Shown piece after piece: positions 1-9,283 of a DNA stretch of 55,528 bases. Under the pieces are notes generated by a model. It saw only the letters and a program-made list of their open reading frames with translations, had not been told where the DNA came from and searched no databases. Source of the DNA: Bradyrhizobium vignae (GTDB taxonomy: Bacteria; Pseudomonadota; Alphaproteobacteria; Rhizobiales; Xanthobacteraceae). Numbering within the stretch: position 1 is the stretch's first letter; each line of letters opens with the position of its first letter. The translations under genes were made by a program, and so were the position numbers. The DNA lies in the NCBI RefSeq assembly GCF_004114425.1, contig NZ_RDQF01000053.1, forward strand, positions 1 through 55,528, read 5' to 3'.

Positions 1-770
1 CCCGTTCCCGGATGTCTTCCGAATAGGGTCGCGTCATCCATGCCGGCCTCCGCCCTCCAGCATGGATGTTGAATCAGAAATCGCTCCCGGTGGGAATCCC
101 GATTCCAGCCAAAAACAACATGCTCTAATTGCAGGAGCAGCTTGATTGCCGCCGTCCCCGTAGCCATCGCCTATGGCAAGCGGGTGAACTGGGCTCGTGT
201 GCGCCCTGGTCCCGATCTATCGTGCGGAATCCGTCTAAATGTCCGCTAAACGTCACCAAGACTGCCCTCGGTAGCCAGAATGACCTTGGTCGGGTCACCT
301 CCATGAAGCGGACATTCCCGCGCTGTGGGCTGAGGTCAGCCACGGGGCCAGAAGCTGACATCGACCACCGCGTCTGCAGCGGTCAAAGGATCGCTGATGC
401 GAAGTCCGGACTGCCCTCAACGGCATGTTGCGTGATGATGTCCATTCTTGCTCGGACGTAGCGCATCCCGACGCAGCTAGCGCCAGCGTCATTTGCAATG
501 CTTACGCTGAGCAAGAACTTCCCAAATCCTTGGGATATCCCTGTTATGCACAGCACTCCCGACATATACCTTCGTTGTGTTGACAATCTCAAAAAAAGTT
601 CGGGCGAGAGTCGCAAACCGAACCGACATTCCCGCTTCTCTTTAACAAAGTTGTATTGGGTCGGGGCTAAATCACGGCTCATCCAAAATCTGATCGAACA
701 CAGAGCGTGAGCTCTCGTGACGCAAGCGAGCGTCGCGAGGAATGCTTTCGCTTGAGAAAGGGAATGTTGC
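1..770. other. Leading intergenic stretch, no convincing gene
   Basis: No reading frame here has both a ribosome binding site and recognisable protein features. On the minus strand near 300-360 the translated text resembles the degenerate 'SASGPxAD' remnants I associate with intergenic DNA in Bradyrhizobium-like genomes; similar text recurs elsewhere in this window. A short inverted repeat (CTCGTGACGC / GCGTCGCGAG) lies near 713-740, upstream of the phasin gene. Confidence 0.5.
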
Positions 771-1241
771 GTGAGTGAAAGCGAAATGAAACTGACGCCG
801 AACGGAACGAATGTTTTCGGGATGCCATGGTTGGATTTCTCGAAGGTCGCCTTCCCTGGCGTGGGGCGCGAGCTTACCGAGCGAGGCCTCGCCCGCGCAC
901 GGGAAGGTTGCGAGAAGATCAAGGCCGCATCGGAAGAGATGACGGAGGCGCTGCGCGAGACCTATTCGAGCAATGCGAGATGCACGACCGACTACGGGCT
1001 CAAGGTGTTCGAAATCTCAAACGCCAATGTCGCTTCTGCGCTCGATTTCTTCGTCCATCTGTTCGGCAGCAAGTCAGCGACCGACGTCTATACCTTATCG
1101 GCGGCGCAAGCGCGCAAGGCGTTCGACACCGCCTCCGACCAGAACAAGGAATTGTGGGCGCTTGCCCAGAAGCTCGCGACGGAAACGGGTGAGCCGATCA
1201 GGAAGCATTTCACCAGGGTTCTCCACCAAGGCGGCGGCTAA
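771..1241 (+). CDS. Phasin family protein
   Basis: A 156-residue protein with the size and pattern of phasins, the amphipathic helical proteins that coat polyhydroxyalkanoate granules. It is almost wholly helical, rich in Ala, Glu and Lys, with a central phrase NANVASALDFFVHLFG typical of the Phasin_2 family and a later TLSAAQARKAFDTASDQNKEL segment. It has no signal peptide or membrane segment, consistent with a cytoplasmic granule protein. The start is taken as GTG at 771, because AGAAAGGGA lies about 8 bases upstream; an in-frame ATG at 786 is possible. No polyhydroxyalkanoate synthase or depolymerase gene is nearby, so it stands alone. The family is clear; the granule role is inferred from the family. 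Confidence 0.85.
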   Translation: MSESEMKLTPNGTNVFGMPWLDFSKVAFPGVGRELTERGLARAREGCEKIKAASEEMTEALRETYSSNARCTTDYGLKVFEISNANVASALDFFVHLFGSKSATDVYTLSAAQARKAFDTASDQNKELWALAQKLATETGEPIRKHFTRVLHQGGG

Positions 1242-1450
1242 AAAAGCGCGCTCAATTTCACATCCAGATTCGTTTGAGGAGGGACCCGGCCGGTTTGAGC
1301 AAGCCGAGCTGAGCGGGCACGCCCCACCGCCCCATGCTCGATCAACAAGGTGCGCGACGCCCCCCAACCCCGCACCGACAAGAGGCGTATTCCAACCGGC
1401 CGGTGCTTTTCTGCAAAATACAACAAAGACAAATCGCAAGGGAGGGCAAC

Positions 1451-1645
1451 ATGGGAATGGTTATGGTCAAATGTCCGCAAACTGGACACGCGATTCCCAC
1501 CGGTATCCAGACTGATCGCGAGAGCTTTGGACGCCGCGCGGTGTTTTTCTCGCGAACCCGTTGTCCGATCTGCCGCACCGATCACGCGTGGTTTGCGCGG
1601 GAAGCCTGGGTCGACGAGCCGGGCATCCGGATCGCGCCGTCATAG
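1451..1645 (+). CDS. Small zinc-ribbon-like protein (64 aa)
   Basis: A 64-residue protein beginning MGMVMVKCPQTGHAIPTG, with a first Cys in CPQTG and a second pair in CPIC, followed by a Trp-containing segment (TDHAWFAREAWV). The CPxTG...CPxC spacing suggests a small rubredoxin-like or zinc-ribbon fold. Proteins of this shape are common as uncharacterised small proteins in Bradyrhizobium and relatives. The start at 1451 is supported by GGAGGG about five bases upstream. The frame stays open further upstream to 1334 but without a better ribosome site. Function unknown; metal binding is inferred from the cysteines. Confidence 0.8.
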   Translation: MGMVMVKCPQTGHAIPTGIQTDRESFGRRAVFFSRTRCPICRTDHAWFAREAWVDEPGIRIAPS

Positions 1646-1773
1646 CGGCGGCTCCCGAAATTACCCCAACGGCGAACGGCTTTGTTGACCTTGTCTCGGT
1701 CCCGGCGGTCTTCAGACGCAAGCTGCATGACCGGCTCATGGATTTCGGCCGGGACACAAGGTGCGAGACATTC

Positions 1774-1875
1774 ATGAACCCTCTATCGGCGAGCGACGTG
1801 TTCTGTACGGTCGCCATCATGAGCGTCACCTTCCTGGCCGAGGTTGGGCTCTTTATTTTGATTGGAATGCTTTGA
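1774..1875 (+). CDS. Possible 33-aa single-pass membrane peptide
   Basis: A short frame starting ATG at 1774 encodes 33 residues, most of them hydrophobic (VAIMSVTFLAEVGLFILIGML), so it would be a single transmembrane helix. No strong ribosome site is visible, and the same frame is open far upstream with unconvincing sequence. Listed because small membrane peptides are easily missed; it may be a chance frame. Confidence 0.22.
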   Translation: MNPLSASDVFCTVAIMSVTFLAEVGLFILIGML

Positions 1876-2330
1876 AAGGAGCGCGCGAGCTGGGCAGCGC
1901 CGATGCAGGTCTAGGACCCCGCAAGCTTCAACAGCGGGGGAAATGCAGACATCACCCGAGGTCGCAGAAGGGTCATTCGCGTCGTTCCGGTCGCGAGCGA
2001 GCCACTTCCGATCTACCCCGATCATCAGACAATTTCAGAGACCGTCTCGACTTCGCATTCGGGGCCAGTAGCGGACAACTTCCTGGCCCTCTCTCAGGGG
2101 AGTGACCTCGCCCGGAACAGGTGGACAAGTTCTACCCTGCACATTTGCGAATCCCTGCTCTGTGCTAAGCGCCAGAACGACAGGCTTGGATGGCGATTCC
2201 TTTCGCGTCCGTGGAGTTTGCGAGATGTTGGTGGTCCGAGAACGAGGCCCCGCTTACCGGACGATTGAACGCTGGGCGCGATCGGTATTGTTGGAAGCTG
2301 GTGCCATCCGCGAGTGCGAGGAGCGGTTGG
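1876..2330. other. Intergenic, nothing recognised
   Basis: Several short overlapping frames exist on both strands, but none has a plausible start site, composition or recognisable family. No strong terminator or repeat was seen. Confidence 0.4.
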
Positions 2331-2495
2331 ATGCAGGACCGCACAGATCCACATGCTCGTCAGCTCGCTTTCGAAATTGCTCGGAAACATTCTCCGGCCG
2401 GTGTCTCGCCAGAAGCGGCTGCCCTGGCAGTAGCGGAGGTCCTCGACGGCATCGGCGAAACTTGCCCTGAGTGCCTGTCCGAAGACGGGCACTGA
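2331..2495 (+). CDS. Small hypothetical protein (54 aa)
   Basis: A 54-residue protein starting MQDRTDPHARQLAFEIARKH and ending in a CPECLSEDGH tail with a CxxC pair. The start at 2331 is chosen because GAGGAG lies at 2318-2323, seven bases upstream. The upstream extension of the same frame to 2190 looks non-coding. The protein is probably a helical cytoplasmic peptide; the C-terminal CxxC could bind metal. No family recognised. It converges on the cyclase gene that ends at 2607. Confidence 0.45.
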   Translation: MQDRTDPHARQLAFEIARKHSPAGVSPEAAALAVAEVLDGIGETCPECLSEDGH

Positions 2496-2606
2496 CAACG
2501 GTCTGTTTGGCTCGGGGTTTCTCGCCTGGCTGCGTCCACTCAAAGGACAGGTAGAATCGGCCTGACGGGCTAGGCGAGGCCCCTTCGCTTTGCCTTCAGA
2601 AAGTGT

Positions 2607-5600
2607 CTACGCCCAGAGATATTCCAGCAGTGCCTTGCTTTCCTTCAAGTCGCGAACGTCGAAGCCTTCGTTGAACCAACCGTAGACCGGCGCGAGAAGA
2701 CCGCGTGCTTCATCACACTTGCCTTGATCACACCAGAGCCGAGCGAGACTGACGGCAGAGCGAAGTTCCCAGAGTTTCGCCTCCTGCTGGCGAGCAATCG
2801 CGATGGCGCGTCGAAACTCAGTCTCCGCCTCGACCTCGGCACCCGGCCGAGCCATCAGCATCAACTCGCCTCGTCGCCGGTGCAGCTCGGCCTCGAACCA
2901 TCGCACCCCCAATTTCTCGGTGAGTGCCAAGGCGTCGGAGAGTTGACCGAGCCCGGATTCAAATCGTGCTGCCTTTGCCTCGGCTGCCGCGAGCTGCGCG
3001 AGGTAGAACGGAAGAGTCCATGCTGCGCCGGATGCCTGGAATCCCTCGATACCGTGCCGCAGTAAGTTCACCCCGGCTTCGGCGTCGCCGGCTTCGGCCA
3101 GCGTCCAGCCGCGATAGGCCGTCCCCATCGCGAGAAAAAAAGCAAAGCGCTGCTCGGTGGTAAGCGCTACTAGCTCCTCCGCCCGTCGCCCAACCATAGC
3201 CGCATCATCGAGCACGAAATGCAACCGGCAGGCAACGCTCAGCGCGAATGCGAGGCTGATCGGGTGAGATGAATGCCGCGCCTCCGTCAAGGCATCCCTG
3301 CTCTGCACGCGCGCCTGGTCGGCGAAGCCAAGTAGGCCACACGTCAGCGACAGGAACGAAAGCATCGCTACGCGGGCGTTTTCCGCGAACAGAGCCGTCA
3401 GAAAGCGCTGCTGCTCCGGATCGTAGAGGGCGAGCCCCCGCTCAAGATGGGAACGCGCCAAGGCCAATTGCCCGCGATGAAGCCAGCTATCGCCGACTGC
3501 CCGATGACCGGCGACAAGAATGGCCGCGTCGTTTTGTCGTCCGGCCAAATCGAGCAGATCCTCGGCGATGCGATGCGATCGCTCAGTTTCACCACGCACG
3601 TGATAATGCACGAACGCGCCCCAGAGCGCCTTCAGCAGGTTCGGCGTGTCGTTCAGTGACTCGCAGAGGCAACGCGCCCGGGCGTAGGCCCTGCCAGTCT
3701 CTTCGGCCGCATGGCCCTTTGCGGCGATCAGCGCGCCGCCGAGCGCGAGTTGAAGGTGAGTTTCGGTGCGCTGTCGCCCCGGGGTATCTGGTAGATGGGA
3801 TAGCAGATCGAGCGCCCTTCGCATCTGTACGATTGCTTCTGTCATTGCCGATCGAGCTTTCGAACGCTCACCAGCCTGCTGCCAATAGGAAACCGCCTTT
3901 TCGATCAAACCCGCATGCCCGCAATGGTGAGCGAGGATCTCCGGTTCCTCTTGGATGCCCCGAGCGAGCCTCTCCTCGAGCGTGCTAGCGATCCGCGCGT
4001 GCAGCTCGCGGCGTTGGCTGCGCAACAGTGTGCCGTATGCCGCGTCTTGGACCAGTGCGTGTTTGAACAAGAAATTGGCGTCGGGCGGTTCGCCTCGCCC
4101 GAAAATGAGCCCGGCGTTGATCAGCCGGTCGATCGCCGCTTGCAGCTCGTTGTCGCACCGCTGTACGATCGCAGCAAGCAGATCGTAGGAGAACTCGCGG
4201 CCAATGGCCGCGCCGACTTGGGCCAACTCCTTAGCTATCGGACCGATTCGATCGAGCCGCGCCATCAACGAAGCATGCAACGTGGCCGGCACAGCAAGTC
4301 CGGGCAGGGGCGCGAAGGAGATGGCTCGCGCGAACCCCTCAGGGTTCGTTTCGAGCACCGCTTTGGTCAACTCCTCGACGAACAGCGGCACGCCATCCGT
4401 TCGTTCAGCAATTTCATTGACGATTTCGCTCGGCAGCGTCCGGGTGCCGGCCACGCTCCGGATCAGTGCGGCGCCCGCGCTCTGGTCCAGCCGGTTCAGC
4501 ACGAGCAAGCTGACGTGCGGCTTTCCGGTCCATACCGACTGGAACTCGGGGCGACAGGTGATCAGGACCAAAACCGGTAGGCTTGCTACTCGATCGACCG
4601 TTTGGTCCAGCAGCTCGCGCGAGCTCGGATCGATCCATTGCATGTCCTCGAACACAACCATAATTGGATGTCTTTGTGCGAGAGTTTCAAGCTGGCGAAC
4701 GAGAGCGGCGAAGCTTCTCTCCTTCTTTTGTTGCGGCGTACCGGTAACCGGCAGATACAGATCACCGTCCGGGATCGACAGCAACTCGGCCAGGATCGCC
4801 ACGTCCTCGTCGGAGGGCAGTGCCGGGGATAGTAGCACTCGGAGTTTATCGAGCTTCGCCCTTGGTGTGTCCTCACGATCAAAACCAGCCGCTCGCTGGA
4901 GTTGTGCGGTGAAGGGATAGAGCGCACTTTCCTGATGACGTGGCGAGCAGAAATAGCGCAAGTAGGTGTGCGGCTCGCGCTCGATACGCTCCTGGAGAGC
5001 CGCAACGAGGCGCGACTTGCCGATCCCCGCCTCGCCAACGAGCAGTGTTACTTGACCGGTACCCACTCGCGCACGGCGCCAGCTTCGCTCCAGCCGCGCA
5101 AGTTCTTCCTCGCGCCCAACCAGCGGGGCGAGGACCGCAGGATGCAACGCCTCGAAGCGGCTTTCCGCTGTTCCCTCATGCAGCACCCGCCAGGCCTGCA
5201 CCGGCGTGGCGAAGCCCTTCAGCGTCACCGCGCCGAGATTCTCGTAGTCAAAGAGCCCGCCGATGAGCCGCCGCGTGTCCTCAGCGATTACCACCCCATC
5301 GGGCTCGGCGAGCGCTTGCAGTCGAGCGGCAAGGTTCGGCGTCTCGCCAAGGACCGCCTGTGCCTCCGCAGCTTCGCTGCCGATAAGGTCGCCCACGATG
5401 ACGAGACCAGTCGCGAGCCCAAGGCGAACCCGAAGCTCGAAGCCGGGCGGGGCGCCCGGCGCGTTCTTGGGCGCGGCGATCTCAAGCGAAGCGCGCACCG
5501 CGCGTTCGGCATCGTCCTCATGCGCTGAAGGATGGCCGAACAGAATGAGCATGCCATCGCCGATGTAGCGGCTGATGGTGCCACCGTATTTGCGGACGAC

Positions 5601-5975
5601 CGCCGCTACGCTATCACGATACTCGGCGATTATGTCTCGTAGATCTTCCGGATCGAGCATTGTCGCAAGTGCCGTCGAGTCGACGAGGTCGCAAAACATC
5701 ACTGTGAGCTGGCGACGCTCGGCGGAAGAACTTGGTGCGGGTGACAAGCTCGAGCGTTCCGTGACCCGTGCTACGATGGACGTCGATGCGCCCGCCCCTG
5801 CTGTTACTCGCGGCGGTACTGTCGGCGTGAGCGCGGCACCGCAGTCGCCACAGAAGTTCTTGCCTGTCGGATTGTCGGCCCCGCAGGCAGGGCACCGAAA
5901 GACTAGCGGCGCGCCGCAATCGCCGCAGACCTTCTTTCCCTCTGGGTTGACTCTGCCGCAACTCGGACAATCCAT
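2607..5975 (-). CDS. Adenylate/guanylate cyclase with zinc ribbons, AAA ATPase and TPR region
   Basis: An 1122-residue multidomain signalling protein. Residues 1-50 hold two zinc ribbons (CPSCG...CGDCG and CPACG...CGDCG). A class III cyclase domain follows at about 85-260: FCDLVDST and YIGDGM supply the two metal-binding Asp residues, and TPNLAARLQ supplies the Asn/Arg pair for transition-state binding. Next is a STAND/AAA_16-type ATPase from about residue 285, with Walker A GEAGIGKS and a Walker B-like VVFEDMQWIDP. The C-terminal half (about 640-1122) is an alpha-helical TPR-type region. No membrane segments are seen, so it is probably cytosolic. The expected product is cAMP, with the ATPase-TPR part acting as a sensor or scaffold; the ligand is unknown. 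No co-transcribed gene is evident. Confidence 0.9.
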   Translation of the reverse strand: MDCPSCGRVNPEGKKVCGDCGAPLVFRCPACGADNPTGKNFCGDCGAALTPTVPPRVTAGAGASTSIVARVTERSSLSPAPSSSAERRQLTVMFCDLVDSTALATMLDPEDLRDIIAEYRDSVAAVVRKYGGTISRYIGDGMLILFGHPSAHEDDAERAVRASLEIAAPKNAPGAPPGFELRVRLGLATGLVIVGDLIGSEAAEAQAVLGETPNLAARLQALAEPDGVVIAEDTRRLIGGLFDYENLGAVTLKGFATPVQAWRVLHEGTAESRFEALHPAVLAPLVGREEELARLERSWRRARVGTGQVTLLVGEAGIGKSRLVAALQERIEREPHTYLRYFCSPRHQESALYPFTAQLQRAAGFDREDTPRAKLDKLRVLLSPALPSDEDVAILAELLSIPDGDLYLPVTGTPQQKKERSFAALVRQLETLAQRHPIMVVFEDMQWIDPSSRELLDQTVDRVASLPVLVLITCRPEFQSVWTGKPHVSLLVLNRLDQSAGAALIRSVAGTRTLPSEIVNEIAERTDGVPLFVEELTKAVLETNPEGFARAISFAPLPGLAVPATLHASLMARLDRIGPIAKELAQVGAAIGREFSYDLLAAIVQRCDNELQAAIDRLINAGLIFGRGEPPDANFLFKHALVQDAAYGTLLRSQRRELHARIASTLEERLARGIQEEPEILAHHCGHAGLIEKAVSYWQQAGERSKARSAMTEAIVQMRRALDLLSHLPDTPGRQRTETHLQLALGGALIAAKGHAAEETGRAYARARCLCESLNDTPNLLKALWGAFVHYHVRGETERSHRIAEDLLDLAGRQNDAAILVAGHRAVGDSWLHRGQLALARSHLERGLALYDPEQQRFLTALFAENARVAMLSFLSLTCGLLGFADQARVQSRDALTEARHSSHPISLAFALSVACRLHFVLDDAAMVGRRAEELVALTTEQRFAFFLAMGTAYRGWTLAEAGDAEAGVNLLRHGIEGFQASGAAWTLPFYLAQLAAAEAKAARFESGLGQLSDALALTEKLGVRWFEAELHRRRGELMLMARPGAEVEAETEFRRAIAIARQQEAKLWELRSAVSLARLWCDQGKCDEARGLLAPVYGWFNEGFDVRDLKESKALLEYLWA

Positions 5976-6575
5976 GCCGCACCCGATCGAATTGCTGACC
6001 TACATGACTTCACGTCGGTCTGGGAGCGACTCTTCAGAGTGCGCTCTTTGAAGATTCTTCGTCAGCTGCCTGCCAAGCGCCAAGAATGATCAAACTCACG
6101 ATGATCAGGACGTAGATACAGGCGATAGTCGCAGGAAAATGAGCCAGCCGGGTGTCATCGTTGCCTCCCGAGCGGTTGTCTCTAGAAGCTTAAGCCGGCA
6201 GGCTCGACAAGAGTTATGAAGTGGCTAACACTCTGCAGCTCAAGCCTATTTTCAATCCAAGAAAGCTGAACATAGCCTGTCGCGAGCCAAGCGCGAAATT
6301 GGTGATGATCAGCAAATGCCTGCACCTGTAGGCAGTCCACTAACTACTGCCTGCCGAGTCGATGAAAGGTCCTCTCGCGCGTCAGCAACCGAGTGCAAGC
6401 AAAAATCCAACTGCAGCGCGGAATGACTTACTACTAGCTGCATTGCAGATCGGGTTGTCGCGCTGAGGCCGCTACTGCACGTCTTGCCAATCGCGCATCG
6501 AAGAGCGCTCAAAGCGCGGGCACAAGACTGAGCGTGCCGGGCGCGGGTTATGGGGCGCCGCCTCACCCCAATCTG
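5976..6575. other. Intergenic, no convincing gene
   Basis: This stretch upstream of the minus-strand cyclase gene should contain its promoter, but no motif stands out. The frames present (for example minus 6309-6566) look like chance openings. Confidence 0.4.
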
Positions 6576-6752
6576 TTAGCCACCAGACCGCATCAGAAAC
6601 GGATCCATTGACAGAGCTAATCGGTCCGCAACTTGCGGTGCGACCGGCGTGGATTGCAGTTCGGTAGGCAGCGAGCCGAGAGAATTGACGGCCAGCCCGG
6701 TCCCAGCGGCAAGAACAGCTATCACAATCGCGGAGAGATATTCGATCCTCAT
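6576..6752 (-). CDS. Small membrane or exported hypothetical (58 aa)
   Basis: A 58-residue protein starting MRIEYLSAIVIAVLAAGTGL, which is a signal-peptide or membrane-anchor-like N-terminus, followed by a Pro/Ser/Ala-rich tail. The ATG at 6752 is preferred over the longer frame beginning at 6980 because the hydrophobic N-terminus then sits at the start, and a GGAG lies about 12 bases upstream. No family recognised. It probably sits in or is exported across the inner membrane. Confidence 0.45.
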   Translation of the reverse strand: MRIEYLSAIVIAVLAAGTGLAVNSLGSLPTELQSTPVAPQVADRLALSMDPFLMRSGG

Positions 6753-7342
6753 GGCGATGATACTCCATCGCTGATGACAAGACAATTGTGTTCGCTCAAA
6801 ATTAGTTCCCTCGCAGGCAGGTTCATGATTGCCGATCAGGGGCATGAGGCCGATGATCGCGGCAGTGAGAATTGCTTCGCTGGCGTAAAGGGTCATAGCG
6901 TGCCTCGCATATTGCGAAGCTCCGAAGCCCTCAAAACCTATCGAAGTCAGGAATGTTTCAGTTCCAATAGCGTTAGGCATGCTAACGCATTTTGAGTTCC
7001 TTGATCACCAAACAATTTGCCGCTTGCGGGATCTTGATGATCTTGCTTGCGACCATATCCGTGGCGATCGTCGCGATCCGTGACGCGAATCGTATGGAGC
7101 GCCTGCTCTTAGCTGCCGTGATGCGGCTAACCATTTCAGACTTAGAGCGGCGGTTTGTACTCGCAGGAAGCGCACGCGGGAGAACATGATAGCACGGGAC
7201 GCGCGGTCCATCGAAATGCGACTGCGCTTGGCGGGACCGCCGGGAGGACCACGAACAAAAAGAACAGCCTTGCAGGAGCAACGAACCGTCTTACGCGTTT
7301 AACGCCGCAGGGAAGCTGTGTACATCCAGAACAGTCGCAGCT
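6753..7342. other. Intergenic, no convincing gene
   Basis: A TTG-initiated plus-strand frame at 6992-7189 has a hydrophobic N-terminus, but no ribosome site is visible. Other frames overlap it on the opposite strand. I could not choose between them and annotate none. Confidence 0.35.
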
Positions 7343-7621
7343 ATGGCGGACAGCCTTCCAACGCGTACCCCTAGTTCATCTCCGGATCACGAGTCGGAGC
7401 ATCGCCGGGCAATCTGCGACGAGATCGGTCAGCAGCTTCGCGGGATCCTTGCCGACGATCTCACGCCACTACCATCGCGTCTGGAAGGCATGGTGGACCG
7501 GCTGACCAAATTGGACGGCGATGTAACGTTGATCGCGCCGGGTCGCCAGGACGATACGTCACCCCGACCGCGCCGGAATTTTGTGTCTGCGCTTTGGCAG
7601 GTCTTACGACACGGCCTCTAG
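7343..7621 (+). CDS. NepR-like small protein (putative anti-sigma factor)
   Basis: A 92-residue protein whose central part reads EIGQQLRGILADDLTPLPSR, followed by LEGMVDRLTKLD. This resembles the NepR helix pair: an IGxxLR helix, then a short acidic stretch, then a (V/L)PxRhxxLLxxLD helix. NepR binds the ECF sigma factor EcfG and is released by phosphorylated PhyR in the alphaproteobacterial general stress response. The N-terminal tail is polar and disordered-looking, as in NepR. A long C-terminal extension of about 35 residues, ending WQVLRHGL, is atypical. No EcfG or PhyR gene is visible in the window, so this would be a solitary paralogue. The ribosome site is weak. The assignment rests on motif resemblance only. 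Confidence 0.5.
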   Translation: MADSLPTRTPSSSPDHESEHRRAICDEIGQQLRGILADDLTPLPSRLEGMVDRLTKLDGDVTLIAPGRQDDTSPRPRRNFVSALWQVLRHGL

Positions 7622-7905
7622 GCGCGACCGCCCTCCTTGAGGATATTTCACCCGCACGTTTTCCGACTTTGCTCGCACCCTGGCTTGAACGAGGCAAATC
7701 GCACGTACGCATGGGCGCCTTTCTAATGCCAGTGCATTGGTAGCGCGCGCGATATCTGGCTTTCCCTTGGAAGCGGACGTTTGTGCTGCCCTCTAGGATG
7801 TCTCATTCGGGTCAACTGCGGATGCTGTCGCGCCAGGTTGGCACGGTTGCCCGCGAGGAGTATCTTCGGCTCTGACGAACGGGGCAAGTCCGGATCAGGT
7901 GTCTT

Positions 7906-8358
7906 ATGGCCGCACCGGCAACTCATTGCGTCAAGAGCGGTGACGTTCACCTCGCCTATCAGGTCCTTGGAAATAGACCGTTGGATTTGGTATTCGTCCC
8001 GGGTTTCGTCTCGCACGTTGAGGCGAGCTGGCACGTGGCGGAACGCAGCGCGTTCTTCCGTCGCCTGGCATCGTTCGTCCGCCTTATCCTTTTCGACACG
8101 CGCCGCACCGGAACGTCAGACCGAGTATCGCAGATCTTCACCCTTGAGCAACGCATGCACGACGTGCAGACGAGTCTGGAGAAAGTCGGTTCAGAGCGCG
8201 CGGTTCTGTTTGGCGCATCCGAGGGCGGCGGCCCGTGTCTGCAATCCGCGCTCCGACCGCTCATCTTACATCGTATTGGAGACCGCTGGCTCGAGATCGA
8301 GCACGCGCGCTCCTTGCTTTTGCAACAACTACGTTGCCTTACAGGAGGTGTATCATGA
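7906..8358 (+). pseudogene. Truncated alpha/beta hydrolase (cyclase-associated type)
   Basis: The first ~110 residues match the N-terminus of alpha/beta hydrolases commonly linked to class III cyclases: VKSGDVHLAYQVLGNRPLDL, then VFVPGFVSHVE, then LASFVRLILFDTRRTGTSDR. The nucleophile elbow region is at FGASEGGG. Resemblance breaks off just after it (about 8235), and the remaining residues look unrelated to the fold. The His and Asp of the triad and the rest of the enzyme are missing, at 150 residues against about 280 or more for the usual domain. The usual FDKRGTG motif reads FDTRRTG here, another sign of decay. The frame ends in a TGA overlapping the next start codon (ATGA). Most likely a dead fragment of a larger hydrolase or hydrolase-cyclase gene. 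Confidence 0.7.
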
Positions 8359-8630
8359 AGACCGCACTTCTTATTGCAGCTATATTAGCTGTGGGTGTCG
8401 TATCAGCTGATGCTGGTCATAATCAGCGTCATGGTTCATCATCATTCCATAAAATGCACCGTGTTGGATCAAGCATGGCGGCTGTTGGTGTTCCAGCAGG
8501 CGGTAGTCTTGGCGAGCAGTCTGCTTCGGCGCTTTATAGGCGGAATCTGCGCGACTCAGGCTACGATGCTAAGAAGAACTTTGATAAAGCTGGTCATATG
8601 TGCGTGTCCTGTGATTTTTACGGCAATTGA
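8355..8630 (+). CDS. Secreted small protein with C-terminal CxxC (91 aa)
   Basis: A 91-residue protein with a clear signal peptide (MKTALLIAAILAVGVVSADA, cleavage likely after ADA) and a His/Ser/Gly-rich mature part. It ends in HMCVSCDFYGN with a CxxC pair. The start at 8355 is well supported by AGGAGGTG six bases upstream. Its ATG overlaps the stop of the preceding hydrolase fragment by ATGA, so it may be translated partly by coupling. Codon use and G+C are visibly lower than in its neighbours, suggesting recent acquisition. Function unknown; it is likely periplasmic or extracellular. Confidence 0.75.
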   Translation: MKTALLIAAILAVGVVSADAGHNQRHGSSSFHKMHRVGSSMAAVGVPAGGSLGEQSASALYRRNLRDSGYDAKKNFDKAGHMCVSCDFYGN

Positions 8631-8743
8631 CCAAGCTGGTGCTGTGGCGACTGAGAACGGGATAACAACAGGAGCAGCCGGGCAGGACGAACCGGGCCGG
8701 GTGTGCAAATAAAAGCCTTGCATTTTTTGAATACGAGCTTCGC

Positions 8744-8794
8744 CAAAAAATTGCCCCCAAAGACCATGATGGGGTTCCTGTCGGGGCTTTTTTG
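8744..8794. terminator. Possible bidirectional terminator
   Basis: CAAAAAA plus GCCCC upstream can pair with GGGGC plus TTTTTTG downstream, giving a stem flanked by an A-tract and a T-tract. This is the form of a terminator working in both directions. It lies between the plus-strand gene ending at 8630 and the minus-strand kinase ending at 9284. A competing inner CCCC/GGGG pairing exists, and the loop is long. Confidence 0.4.
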
Positions 8795-9283
8795 TTCGCC
8801 TGCCCCGCACTCAGCCATGCGTTCTTATTCGCGCCTGATGGAGTTGATGCCGATGTAACCGTCCGGTGCAGCTTGCGTTACTGATGTAGTAGACGCAGCA
8901 TTGGTCATCTGCTTTGGCAGGCATTTGGGTCTCGCTTCTTTGCTTGCGTGTGCGTCGTCATTATTGTCTGCGGCATAAGCCGACCGCCCGCGTCAAAGAC
9001 GCTCGTGGTGTTGGCGCTATCCCTACATCGGCGCTGTCCGGCTCGTGCGGAGACGGCTTGAGCCAGACGAGCCGATCACGGTAACCGGAACGCTGGGCGA
9101 GCACTGATTTAGGAAACTCCATAACGCAACCAAGGGGAACGGCTCATCCCAACGGGATGCCGATGGATCCAAAAGCTGACGGGCCGCGGGTTAGGCGACA
9201 AGGTCAGCTGCGGGCCCAATAGACGACATCTCGGGTTGGGCTCCTCGTCGGCGACGAGAATGTAAACGCTCAACTCGATTGCC
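8795..9283. other. Intergenic between converging genes
   Basis: No convincing gene. A short perfect hairpin (CTCGTC GGC GACGAG, near 9243-9257) lies just downstream of the kinase stop codon but has no T-tract. Confidence 0.4.

Noticed and set aside
383..922. 179-residue minus-strand frame across the phasin start
   Set aside because: It overlaps the phasin gene in antisense, has no ribosome site and no recognisable features.
6992..7189. 65-residue frame with TTG start and hydrophobic N-terminus
   Set aside because: No ribosome site, rare start codon, competing frames on the other strand; evidence too weak to annotate.
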